NCBI GenBank assembly: GCA_949825025.1
Contig: OX463786.1
Span: forward strand, 7,861,094-7,925,093
Direction of reading: 5' to 3'
DNA: 64,000 bases
Source of the DNA: Siphlonurus alternatus
Lineage: Eukaryota > Arthropoda > Insecta > Ephemeroptera > Siphlonuridae
Shown here: positions 1 through 13,500 of the stretch, in pieces
How positions within the stretch are numbered: the first letter of the stretch is position 1
Layout: each line of letters opens with the position of its first letter
The notes under the pieces: model-generated
Told to the model about the DNA's origin: nothing
Database searches by the model: none
What the model saw: the letters and a program-made list of their open reading frames with translations, nothing else
Position numbers and translations under genes: made by a program

Positions 1-44
1 CATGTCAAAAGGAAGTTTGTTTTAAAATTATTGTCAGATGACAA

Positions 45-98
45 ATATTAATGTTTGGTTAATATTTCTAAGTAGAAATATTAACCAAACATTAATAT
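45..98. repeat. Perfect 26-bp-arm hairpin
   Basis: Arms 45-70 and 73-98 are exact reverse complements with a 2-nt loop. AT-rich foldback, origin unknown. Confidence 0.8.
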
Positions 99-173
99 AT
101 TAAACAAACACTATAAAAAAAATCATGACTGCTGGATGTATATACGTTTATAATTTATTTACATATTTCGTAT

Positions 174-798
174 AATAGAGGCTTCAAGTCAGCTGATTTT
201 GCGGTGTTTCCACCGTCCCATCCAAACCTATGCAAAAAAAAAAAACTCAAAATAGTTTTTTTGGCATTAAAGAAATTTTTTAGAGGAAAGTAAGTTCTTG
301 ATTCATTATCAAAAGATCGCTAAATGGGTGGGTAGGAGAAGTTTTCAAATTAAGGGTAAGGTAACGCCACCAATGTTAAAAAAAATCCCTCTCACAAAAA
401 TTCTGAAAAAAATTTAAAATGTTCTCCTCTACACCCCCTATCAGTAGCTAAAATATCAGGTATACAAATACGATCTAGTTTTTGAGTTATGAATTTTTAA
501 AGTTGACCAATTTAACATGGGAGTTTCATTTCTCCATGTTAAAGTAGTCAACTTTAAAAATTTATAACTCAAAAACTAGATCGTATTTGTATACCTGATA
601 TTTTAGGTACTGATAGGGGGTATAGAGGAGAACATTTTAAATTTTTTTCAGAATTTTTGTGAGAGGGATTTTTTTTAACATTGGTGGCGTTACCTTACCC
701 TTAATGGCTTTATTTGTTACTGAGAAAAAATTCAAATTTTGTAACATGGAGGCTTATGGAGAAAATTTTCCCGCCGGGGAACACTTGAAACCTCTATT
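174..798. mobile_element. Repeat family C element, interrupted by a TTAA foldback element
   Basis: Begins AATAGAGGCTTCAAGTCAGC and ends CACTTGAAACCTCTATT. A second copy at 41627-41880 matches both flanks but lacks the insert at 350-704, so it works as the empty-site reference. Non-coding. Confidence 0.65.
350..704. mobile_element. TTAA-flanked foldback MITE (piggyBac-type target)
   Basis: TTAA at 350-353 and 701-704 bracket an almost fully palindromic element with ends GGGTAAGGTAACGCC. Arms run to a central loop near 520-530. The TTAA target duplication suggests mobilisation by a piggyBac-type transposase. No ORF. Confidence 0.7.
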
Positions 799-1510
799 AT
801 TGATCCTGAGGGAGTTATGCGATTGAATTTAGTTTTGAAATTCAGTATCAATTTGTGTATTAAAATATTTTACGTAAAAGGCATGTTCGTAAACCCTATT
901 ACCCAGAATGTACAATTTCTGCACTCGATTGACCTTATGTCCAAGTATAAGGAGAAAGTCTATACTTATATCAAGGTTTATGGTTAGACCTCATATAACC
1001 GTGTTATAAATATAATTGTTGAAAATAAAATTTATTTATATTTCATTCCAGGTTCCGGAATCAGCAGGCAAAGTAAGTGAATTTCCTTTTCATCTTTAAA
1101 AATGAATTATTGTAAACCTCCATGCAGGCATATTATAATACTATAAAATTAACGTCTTTTAACTGATGTAAATTTATTCGATTAAAATATTATTTTAAAT
1201 CTTTTCATTATTAATAAAAGATATGCAAGAGCCCATGTAAGAAAAAAAAATGTTTCATTAAAGAAAATAATTAAATACATGTTGGTAAATCCACAATAAA
1301 AAATGAAACTGTGAAGATGATTTATTCTTTCATTTTGAAATAGCCCTTGCACTAGTTGCACTGCTTGTGGAAATTATCACACTGTTTTATAAATTAATAA
1401 TAATATATTACAATTAATTTTTTATGTATGGATATTATAGAATTCTTATAGTGTTCTCACAGATTCTTACTTCCCCTAAAATTCAAATCTGCATCTCTAT
1501 AATATATTAA
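705..1510. other. AT-rich intron sequence
   Basis: Apart from the end of the family C element (to 798) and the candidate mini-exon at 1052-1072, I see no coding or structured signal here. Confidence 0.4.
1052..1072 (+). CDS. Candidate 21-nt mini-exon of the protease
   Basis: A pyrimidine-rich tract ending in AG (1050-1051) precedes 21 nt coding VPESAGK, followed by a consensus GTAAGTG donor. It is phase 0 at both ends, so it joins exon 1885-2073 in frame. Its peptide resembles the first seven residues of that exon (VPADSGN), which supports reality and suggests exon-start duplication. No transcript evidence; could be chance. Confidence 0.45.
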
Positions 1511-4500
1511 ATGGACAACATGCATGAAAATTTTTTATTGCAGAAATGAATAGAGGGTACCAAATTATGCTACTCTGATTTTTTTTCAGATATTTTTGAG
1601 ACCCGCAACTATTTTTAAATAATGATTGAAAGTCCTTTGATTTAAGTTGGAACTCCTGAATCCTTAATAAAAAGGATAGGACCGAGACGCCTATTGACGT
1701 GGCCGCACTTTCAATAATTATTTAAAAATAGTTCTAGGTTTAAAAAAAATATCTGAAAAAATTAAGAGTAGAATAATTTGGTACCGTCTATTCAGTCTAT
1801 TCATTTCTGCAATAGAAAAATTTCATGTATGTTGTCCATTATCAATATATATAAAATTTTCAAAAAGACTATACATTTGCGAAGGTCCCCGCTGATAGTG
1901 GCAATGTTACAGAGTGCGAGCAGTACAAGAAGCCGGTCCAGCAAGAGGTGACGGCGCTCTACCTGACTCCGGACGCGAGCACGGTGACCCACGTAGTGGC
2001 AAAGTGCGACTACAGCAACATCAGACTGATCGTGGGGGGAGAAGAAGTCCAGGTCGGAGAGTTCCCGCACATGGTTAGTTGGAACACGAACAACGTTAAG
2101 GGCATTGGGTGTAGCACCGGTAGTTGGCAACACTGACGTATCTTCACCATGTTAATTTTTGATCATTGCTCCTCAGAGTAATTTTTATGCTAGAGCTAAG
2201 CTGATTGCTGTAGTATCAAGATAATTCGTAGCCCAAGTGCACAATTTGGCTAAATAAAGCCTGATTTAAAGAAAAGTATTATTTTTTTATTTTAGAAAAA
2301 TGCATGTAAATTTAAAAAATTACTAAAAAAATACTTTTCTTTAAATCAGCTTTATTTAGCCAAATTGTGCACTTGGGCTACTAATTATCTTGATACTACA
2401 GCAATCAGCTTAGCTCTAGCATAAAAATTACTCCGAGGAGCAAGGATCAAAAATTAACATGGTGAAGATACGTCAGTGTTGCCAACTACCAGTGCTACAC
2501 CCAATGCCCTTAAGTTGATATTAAGGTTGCATTTTCGGTTGGTTGGTATTTTGGGGCAATTGACACAATTTGGTCATGTATGCCCCCAGGTGGCATTTTC
2601 ATAGAGTGAGAAAAGCGAGAAATTTATTTTCGCTAATATGGGAGTATTTTATTAAGATATAGATAACGCCGAACAGCTGTTCGTCGTACTCCCCTTTGAT
2701 TAACATGTAAACCTTAGCAAATTCACAAAAATTCTAAAAAAATTTTTGAGAGGCAGATATATTAGTGCCTAAAATCCATAAAAAAAGTTTCAAAACAATT
2801 TAACGAGCCGATTTTTTAAAATTAAATTCTTAGTTTGTCTCTCCATGGGAAAGCCCTATGCTGAAAATTGAAAATATTAATTAAAAAAATCGTCTTGTTA
2901 AATTGTTTTGAAATTTTTTCTATGGCTTTTAAGCACTAATATCTGTCTCTCAAAAAAATTTCAGAATTTTTGTGAATTTGCTAAGGTTTACCTGTCAATC
3001 AAAGGGAAGTACGTCAAACAGCTGTTCGGCGTTATCTCTACCTTAAATGTTTCATAGGCGAAAATACAATGTAAGAAAGAGAAAACATGTGAGCCTATGG
3101 AACAAATAGAAACGGTTGCAGAAGCATTTGGGGTATACTGACCAAAAAAAAGTTTCAAGTTTTTGTCAACATTTCAAAAGGCACGAGAATTTCATGAAGA
3201 ACGAGCCCAATTACAGCATTCTACGACAATTTCCTGATTTTATATGAATTTTTAAAATCTCTCAAAAATGACGTCATAGCATTGAATCTTAATGGGAAAA
3301 TGCTTCAGTTAACATTGCCAAATCCCATACTTAATATTTGAAATGTAACCAGAACTTCATTTGCAAAGTTTTTAGGTGCTAGAATCACGATAATGAAGGT
3401 TTCAAATTCCTACCTCAATAACTTTTCATTTTAGCAATGTTAACTGATGCATTTTCCCATTTAAGATTCAATGCTATGACGTTATCAAAAAAATATTTAA
3501 AAATATATATAAAATCAGCAAATTGTCGTAGAATGCTCGTTCTTCATCGAATTCACAGTACTTTTTACTAGTATTGCTAACTCAAATACCGGTCAGTATA
3601 CCCCAATACCATATTACATGTACAGTGTCTATTCACCTAATAAAACAAGAATTATATAGGAAATATAAAAATATACAAAAATAAAAGTATAAAAACCTAA
3701 AATAATTAAGAAATGTAGAAACAATGGTAATATAAAATCTATAAATGATTACATTACATAAGGGAGAGGCATTGAATTAAACATCTTAGCAGCTATCGGG
3801 AAATAAAAAGTAGCATATGCGACACTATTAGGTTTAGCATACATAGCACTAAAAGTTAAGTAAGACAGATTTCCTCTTCCGCGAGTGCGATGTTTAATAT
3901 ACAATTTTTCTAATTTCTCTTGTATTTCAGGTCGCTCTGGGCTACGGTACCGCCCCTAACTTCGAGTACAACTGCGGAGGATCGTTGATCAGCGAGAGAT
4001 TCGTCATGACCGCAGCACATTGTACCAGAACATCGCAGTGAGATTTTTTAATTAACTTTGATTTTTTACACACCTCTAGTCTGGGTAATAGGTAGGGATA
4101 AAATGAAGAGAAAAGATGGTGGTAACGGTCTGTTACGCTTTCTAGCATTTGCTATGACTGAGGGAACTGTGGAAAATCTCAGTCAGGACCAAAGTCTTCT
4201 GCTCGTTGTTAGTAAACAAAGTATTGTTGTGTAATGTCTGTCGCGTGAAAGGAAAAACATGGGATGGTTGTTGATTTACATGTTAAATTATGGAAAATTA
4301 CCGTTAATTATGAAGTTGATACGGTTAACTAGCGCCAAAAATGCCAAAAAAAATTTACAATCATCCATATCTTTTAAGCATTTCGGCATCATCATATCTC
4401 TATCTATTTATCTCTATACCTCTATAAGGGAGTTTAAAAACAATCTTAATTTTAATATAACTTACTATTACCTAATATTTAAATTAATAAATTGTCTCCG

Positions 4501-7500
4501 AAATTCAGATGTTAAATTCAAACTTTAGCAGAGACTTGTAATAAAATGCTTCAATTCTTTTAAAACATAGAACATGCTGCAATTTATAGTAGAAACTCCC
4601 TATTTGACATCAGGGGCAACTTTTTAATAATAACATTAAGTGTGCTTTTACGTATTTATATATATACATCTAATTTATAATATTTTTATTAATTTTTTAT
4701 TTAAAAAGTTATTTAATTGAAAAAATTATATATTTATGAAAATTTTTATGTCATTAAAACTTATAAATATTAATTTATAAAACTAAAATAAATTATTTTT
4801 TATACCTGGGTACTAAAATTATTAAAAATAAAATGTTAAATAAAATATTTATATAAAAATTGAATCTAACATAACTAATGTATAGACAATTTAGAAATTT
4901 AAATATTATGAAATACCGATGTTTTGTTACCTTAGTGTTTTTATTTTAAATTTCAAGTGAAATCATAATAAATTAAATATTTATTTTATACCTTTATTAC
5001 ACTTGAAAAACACAATCTTAATTAATTTTATTTAACTAATACGTAGAACACAAGTTACAAATCAGTAAAAAAATTTCCCTCCTTAGATACGGTGACCCGA
5101 AGGTTGCTCGACTCGGAGAACACGATCTTCAGCGAAATGACGATGGTGCCAATCCGATCAACGTGAACATCGTGGAGACCATCCTTCACCCTGACTACCT
5201 TCCTCCCAAGAAGTACAACGACATCGCCCTATTGAGGCTCGAGAGTGACGTCACTTTTACCAGCAAGATCAGACCTGCATGTCTTCCAGTAGCAAGTCCA
5301 CCAGCAAACACCAACACTGTTGCAACGGGATGGGGAAGAATACAGTACTGTAAGTATCACCCTTAAATTTGTGATCACTTAAAGGGTGCATTCCTTAAAT
5401 TTAAGGGAGGTAATGGACAACCTTCGTGATTTTTTTATTTCGTATTTGGATAAAGGACTGCATGCATGGACAACATACATGAAAACTTTTTATTGCAGAA
5501 ATGAATAGAGGGTACCGAATTATGCTGCTCTGAATTTTTTCAGATTTTTTTGAGACTCAGAACTATTTTTTTATAATTAATAATTTACTTAATTTTTATT
5601 TTTTTAAATTTTATTTGAGACAACTATTTTTCAATAATTACTGAAAGTGTGGCCACGCCACCTGGAGGCGTCAATAGGCGTCCAGTCCCTATTTTTTTTA
5701 TTAAGGATTCAGGGGTGCCAACTTAACTTACAGAAATTTCAATAATTATTTAAAAATAGTTTCGGAACTCAAAAAAATCTGAAAAATTCAGAGTAGCATA
5801 ATTTGGTGCCCTCTATTCATTTCTGCAATAAAAAAAATTTAATGTATGTTGTCCATAACATCATCAATTTTTGCCAGTTTTTTTTTTTTTCGAACCCTGT
5901 AACATTTTTAAAATGGAGGGAACAGACGTTGTGACGTCATAGTCATGCAACGTCTTTCCCTATGCTTGCGTGTTAAATATTAAATAATAATTTAATATGT
6001 TTAAAAATATGAGGTTGCTAATCACACTGATATTGACGTGCTTATATTGTAACGTACAATCGAAAAGCAATAAGGATGAATATGAATATTTGCATGACTA
6101 TGACGTTACTGCGTTTTGTAGCTAGATTTTATAGGAGTTTGAGGGTTCAAAATAATTTGAAAAAAAAAATACAATTTGCAGTTCGAGGTTCTCTATACAA
6201 ATATGCAATATAAAATTTTGATGAAGTTTGTCGATTATTCCTTAAAACCTTTGGAGGTTTGTTACGATCCCCCCACCTCTTCTTATCTCCCTTCTCCGTG
6301 TTCTTGTATGGAATATTAGTAGAATATTAATTTAGCCTGATCTTTGTTAACCCATTAAAGCCTAGCGATGCATTTTAGCATCGCAAAACACTCCCTGACA
6401 AAAAATTATTTAAAAATAAAGTTACGATGCTATATTGCTAAAAACAGCCAATAACTATTTGCATTGACACTATAGATGTGCTAATATATCAAAATTGATT
6501 TTTCCAAAAAAAAATTACCCATCAGACGCTAAATCAAAGTTGGGGTACAAATTTTGTTCGCCTTCTGCTCAAAGTTATTTTGCAAATATTTTAATAACTT
6601 TTTTAAAAATTGTAGTAAAATTTTCATTCTTATATGAAAATGCTCCCTACATACTACACTTTGAAGTAAGAAATCAAAAAGTTGGTTGACATAAATATTT
6701 TGGGTGATATTCTGTGTCAAGTAAGAGTGATGCTAAATTGCATCGCTAGGCTCTAATGTAGTCAATTTATGCTTTTTTGCTGTTTTGAGGTTACGACCTC
6801 CTACAGTCCAAAAATGTTTTTTTGGGGGGTCTCTAATGGGTAGGCCCTTCTGTTTTATGTCAAGACAAAAATTCAGAGGGTCCCAAGTGGGCCCTAAAGG
6901 CAAAGGACCCACTTTGACATCACTTATTGAAACAAAATAAAGTGTCAAAAAAGGTAACGGCCGTTCAAATTTGTCATCTGTGTTTTGAATATAATTTTTA
7001 TGTTACTTGGAAGCATATGAAGGGACTTTAACAGGTCCCAACAAGGGGTCCCAAGGGTCCCAGAGTAGATTTTTGCTCCCTATTCTTTTTGTCATTGTAA
7101 TTGAATACCATATAGAAAGTATTATTTGAACTTATGGAATTGCAAGTCCCAAGATGCAAGATGCAAGTTACATGCTGGGGCCCATGCAGGGCCTCAAACG
7201 AGACCCACGGGCCCATAATACTCTTGCTCCTATATTTTCGTTTGGCATATTATATATTTTCTAATGCGGTCCTCAGTGTCTTTATTCCAGTAAAGTGTAA
7301 CCCGTACCCTCAAGCTAGAAATAATTTTGTAAATATACACTTAGCTTGAAAATACGGGTAACCCTTTAGTAGCGCAAAGGCAATGAGCATTACATTAGAA
7401 AATATGTAAGATGCCAAAATACAATATAAGAGCAAGCGTATTATGGGTCCCTGGGTCCCATGTGAGGCCGTGCATAGACCTCGCCATCATGTTGGGATAT

Positions 7501-10500
7501 ACCTTGCAATGCTAGCTCAAACAATACACTCGAGTGTACTGTTTGAGCTAGCATTGCAAGGTATGAACATGATGGCGGGGTCTATGCACGGCCTCACATG
7601 GGACCCAGGGACCCATAATACGCTTGCTCTTATATTGTATTTTGGCATCTTACATATTTTCTAATGTAATGCTCATTGCGTTTGCGCTACTAAAGGGTTA
7701 TCCGTATATTTTCAAGCTAACTACTGTATATATATTTAAAAAATTATCGCTATAGCTTGAGGGTACGGGTTACACTTTACTGGAATAAAGACACTGAGGA
7801 CCGCATTAGAACAAATATAAAATGACAAACTAAAATATAGGAGCAAGAGTATTATGGACCCCTGTGGGTCTCGTTTGAGGCCCAGCATAGGCCCCATCAT
7901 GTAACTTGCATCTTGCATCTTGGGACTTGCAATGCCATAAGTTCAAATAATACTTTCTATTTGGTATTCAATTACAATTACATAAAGAATAGGGAGCAAA
8001 AATCTACTCTGGGACCCTTGGGACCCTTTGTTGGGACCCGTTTAAGACCCTTCATATGCTTCCAAGTAACATAAAAAATTATATTCAACACACAGATGAC
8101 AAATTTGAACGGCCGTTACCTTTTTTGACACTTTATTTTGTTTCAATAAGTGATGTCAAAGTGGGTCCTTTGCCTTTAGGGCCCACTTGGGACCCTCTGA
8201 ATTTTTGTCTTGACATAAAACAGAAGGGCCTACCCATTAGAGACCCCCCAAAAAACTTTTATGGACTGTAAGAGGTCGTAACCTCAAAACAGCAAAAAAG
8301 CATAAATTGACTACATTAGAGCCTAGCGATGCAATTTAGCATCACTCTTTAATTGTCAATTAAAACTGCAATTAAAATTTAAAAAAATTAAAATTTTGAT
8401 TTTTCTCACTTAGAGACCTAATACTTTCAAATTATAGCAAAAAAAATTAAATTCGAAACAAAAAATTAATTCAGGCTCTAATGGGTTAATTCATTTAATT
8501 TATAAACCGAAAAAAAAAAAATACATTACGTATCAATTGCAGCTTCAAAAACATTGAAGTGTTGAAATTATGTTTCATTATGCAAAAAAAAAAAAAAAAA
8601 AAAACAACATTGAATACAATGATGTGCCTTTATTCATATTGCTTTACATTAAAATTTTATGATAAAAGTCTAATGATATTTTTGTAAGATTAAGTGTTCG
8701 CTTTCTTCACTTGATTAGATGATTTTAGCATGATATAAAGAGCATGAAAAGCATGATTATTTTTTAATTTACTTTGCATCGTGTTTCTTTCTTTTTATTG
8801 AGAATGTAAATTAATAATGGACAACTTGCATGACATTTTTTTATTGCAGAAATGGATAGAGGGTGCAAAGTTATGCTACTCTGAATTTTTTCAGATTTTT
8901 TAGAGACTAGGAACTATTTTTAAAAAATTATTGAAATTCAATTTTATGACGTCGCGAGGCGTCTGTCCTTAAGAAAAGGATAGGCGCTAAACGCCCGTGA
9001 CGTCATAAAACTAATTTTCAAAAAATTTTTTAAAAATAGTTCCCGCTCTCAAAAAAATCTGAAAAAATTCAGAGTAGCATAATTTGGTACCCTCTATCCA
9101 TTTCTGCAATAAAAAAATGTCATGCAAGTTGTCCATTAACTTAAATTAAAAAATTGAATGTTGCATGAAGTAGTTTGAACTCCCATAATGTGTGGTATAA
9201 ATGCTTCGATTTAAAGTATTTAAATATTTATGTGTACTGGGGTAGCTGTATATTCCTTTGAAAGTAAAATAAAAAGTTACTCTATTTCAATTTTAATATT
9301 TAAAAAACTTTTCTATTTTGCAATTTTTTTTCAAAAATTACTTTTTTTTTTTTACAAATAAAGAACTAAACCGATCTTTAATTATATTTATTATTTACTT
9401 CTTATTCAATAATTATTCTATGCCATTAAAAAATTTAATACTTTAAATTTGTAATAAATACAAATTTAAAATTATTTATTAACAATGATTTATTATTCAT
9501 TTAACAGAACATAAGTCAATTATATTTAATTAGAGAATTAATTTAAAATAATAATAAACACATATAAATCTTATTGGTTGCAATTACTAATGTGTGAAAT
9601 ATAATTATAATAATCAATTAATAGTTACTAAACTCCCTATATATATATAGACACAAAATGAATCTCGAAATACATTATACATGCAGTTATAGTTAAAAAA
9701 TTAGTTAACTCCCCTAAAAACAATAATATAACGTAACACTAAGAAATAAATGTTATGATGTTTAAATGTTTGTATGTTGTTTGCTCATGTCTGTATGTGT
9801 GGATCCGTTGCATGGAATGAGTTCTTCATATCACGTGTTTTTCTCTACAGTTAGAAAAGGTAAGATTTAAAATCATTGGACATAATGGTGACTGGAAGTG
9901 CTGGGTTTTTAACAGAGCTTTATGTGGATAAGGTCGTTAGCATGAAAATTTGTTGTTTTTTTCCTGAAATGCTATAATATTGAATCTGTTTTTCTAAAAT
10001 TGTAGATTATTTTAAACCCACAGTAAAAACAAACCTTTAATGCTTGTAGTGCTACTCAGATGAAGCAAAATCAAAACTTCACTAGTGCATTTCTGGAAAA
10101 GGAAACATTCTATAATATTTTAAATTGTGTATGTTTAAAGGGTAAGGTAACACAGATCAGCTATATAATCGAGGGAGTTCCATTTGATTAACATGCATGT
10201 AAATCTTTAAATCTTAACAGACTCAAAAATTCTATTTCTTATTTATTTATTTTATTTATTTTTTTTTTTTTAGAAAATTAGGCTCTTAGTAACTAAGAAG
10301 CAAAAAAAAAAAAAAAATCAAAACATAATGTCGAGACGATTTTGTAAGTTAATTTTTTAGTTTAGCTCTCCATATTATTATAGAAAAGCCCTAAACTAAA
10401 AAATGAATTTAAAGCAGCAGTTTTGATTTATTATTTTTTTTTTGTGACTTCTTTAGATTAAGTGCGATCTGTAAAAAACAAGAAAAAATCAGAATTTTTG

Positions 10501-13500
10501 TGCTTGCTAAGGTTTTTATGTTAATCAAATGGGACTACACCAATCAGCTGATCCTTGTTATCTTACCCTTATATAACTGTTTAACAAGAGTGTACATGTA
10601 TAATTTGATAATTGTATTTTCTCTTAACAAGATCTCTCCCTGCCACATGTTCTTTCATGTCCATTTTACCGGCATTACTATGTCTTCATTACATAGTTAA
10701 GCTAATATATTTTTAGGTACATAATATACTTTTAATTTATTTATCATTAAAAAAAAAATAAAAAGTATTCATTTCATTCGAAATCAGCTATACATATCTC
10801 AGAAATGTGCCAATTTGTTGCTAAAAAAGGCAATTTGTTATTGTAAATGAATGAACGTATATAATAAAAATAATTTAAATGGAAATTATAGCTCCAATAA
10901 ACGTGCTGTTTATTCATGCGTTGAAAGTTCGTAAGAAAGATATTGTCGTGAAATTTGTTTATCCGCTTTTGATGATCCAATATTAACATTATCAATATGA
11001 ATATTTCATAGCAGTTAAATTGTAATCATAAGTCATAAGTTTGCAGGGCGAAAAATATATACTGAGATTTCAATATATTTATTCGATTAATGCACTGGCA
11101 TATTGCATTAATGGTAATTTTGTATTTTACATGTTAATTAAAAATGAAGTAAATGCTGCAAGTTAAAAAATGTTACGGTATATCATCAGTTAGTTAATTT
11201 TAATATATTTATTTTATTATGTATCCACTTAAACATATAAAAGGTTACGAAAATAAGTATGTAATTATCATTTTCTCTGTACAATATTAAATTTTCTTTT
11301 AATAGCAGTTTTTTTAATTATTTAAATTTATAATTATTTAATTTAACTTTTAATTATTATTACATTAATATATGTAGAATTCCAAACAAAATCGACACTA
11401 CCATCCTCAAATCTTCAGTCTTTTACATTGAATCAGCTCCTGAATCTATTAGCAACTCTGCCCTATTATAAATACATTTTTATTTCATTATGATAACTAT
11501 TATGACAGTGACGTTTTCTTCATTCACAGCGGAGGAGGCTAGCCCGAAGTTACTGAAGGTTGTATTCCCTCTGATCGCCGAGGACACTTGCTCCCAACTG
11601 TGGGCCAACTCTATCAAGACCTCAACCAGCCAACTACCTCGAGGAATCGACCACGAGACCATGATGTGTGCGGGGGCCATCGAGGGTGGCAAAGACACTT
11701 GTCTGGTGAGGGTAGTCTTGTTTATTGACACTAGATTTAGGGTGTGTATTGACACTAGAGTTAGGGTAAATTATTAAGACCCATGATGTGTGCGGGGGCC
11801 ATCGAGGGTGGCAAAGACACTTGTCTGGTGAGGGTCACAAAGACACTTGTCTGGTGAGGGTCACCTTTTTTATTGGCACTAGATTTAGGGTGTGTATTAA
11901 CATTATAGTTAGGGTAAATTATTAAGACCCATGATGTATGCGGGGGCCATCGCGAGGGTGGCAAAGACACTTGTCTGGTGAGGGTCACAAAGACACTTGT
12001 CTGGTGAGGGTCACCTTTTTTATTGGCACTAGATTTAGGGTGTGTATTGACACTAGAGTTAGGGTAAATTATTAAGACCCATGATGTGTGCGGGGGCCAT
12101 CGAGGGTGGCAAAGACACTTGTCTGGTGAAAGTCATTTTGCTTTGTGGCGTTTAAGGCACTTACAATTAGTTAGTGAAGAATTTAGATCATGAAATATAC
12201 GGAAGCCATTGAGCAAATTAAAGTATGCTTGTTTTTTTGTTTCATTAATTGAATAAAATCTAAAGAATAATTTTTTTTTAAATTTTATTAATTATTTATA
12301 TTTTTTTTTAATAAAAATATGCAAATACATGATTAAAATGTTAATTAATTATTACTTAAATATATATGGAATATAATTTTTATATTGTTTCAAACATAAT
12401 TAATATTTTATATTTAAATATACAGGGTGTCCACAGAAATTGTCACGAATTGGCAGCGCAGTCAAATTAAAGTATGAAGCAGGATTGTAGCATGAACATG
12501 TTATGCATCAAATTAAAGCTCAATGATCAACATTTTCAAAATTGTAAGCAAAAAAGCATTATGTGGACTTGTTTTCTTTTGAAACGAAAAAGGAACAAAA
12601 ATGGCCGTTTCTGAGCTCCAAACTCCGCAGCAAGGAGAATACATAGGGAGTGGGAAGAGAGGGGGCGTGGCAGAAGCCAGCTTGTGTTCGATCAGCTGTT
12701 TTTGTACGGTGATGCAAGATGTACACGGAGAGACAGTGTTGTCGGATCGATGCCTGGTCTCGAAATTAACCCGCGTTAGGATACGGCTTTCAGACCATTT
12801 GCTATTTTATGCCTTTATTTTGATCTTTATGATCTCTAAGTTCTACAAGCCTATTACTTGATTTATTTCTGATTTTTCAGTACTATTATTCTTTCATTTG
12901 TTACTAAATAAATTATATAAATTGATAAAATAAATTCCTCCCACACAACACGTCTTTTGAAGATTGGCGCGATTGCGAAGATGACCGGAAACGGGAAACG
13001 AAACTTCCGCTTCCGCAATATTCCCGCTAATATTACGTATAGTCCACTTTACATTATATTCCATCCGGAAGTAGCTGGAAGTGTAAGGTTTCTGGTCTTT
13101 AAATAATTCTATTCATATTTCAGAGTGATACAATTTCACACATAGGTCGGTATTTCTACTTCAAACCACTTTGTAAAGTTTCAAAACTGAATTACAAACA
13201 GAAAAACACAAATTTGATACTTCCGGCTACTTCCGGATGTAATGTCAAATTAACTGTAGTGTAATCCCGTGAATGAGAATTGATAGTTAATACGAGATGC
13301 ATATTAATGAATTATATTATTACGTAATCTACCTGGAGACCCAGGTTTGATGCCGATGTGTTGCAAGGATATTTTTTTTTTAGTTATTATTTCATAAATA
13401 TTTTCTATCGGTATAATGCTATTCAAGATTCAAGTATTCAAACGAAAATTTATAAGTGTAAAAACAATTTTTAATTTATTTTTATTATTTTCTTTATCAT

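Noticed and set aside
6733..8271. Mirror-image ORFs of 60-73 codons on both strands
   Set aside because: They are symmetrical by-products of the large palindrome and encode nothing recognisable.
12601..12861. 86-codon ORF starting MAVSEL and its partner on the other strand at 14200-14502
   Set aside because: The first ~10 codons are the terminal inverted repeat of the mariner-like element; no transposase motif follows.
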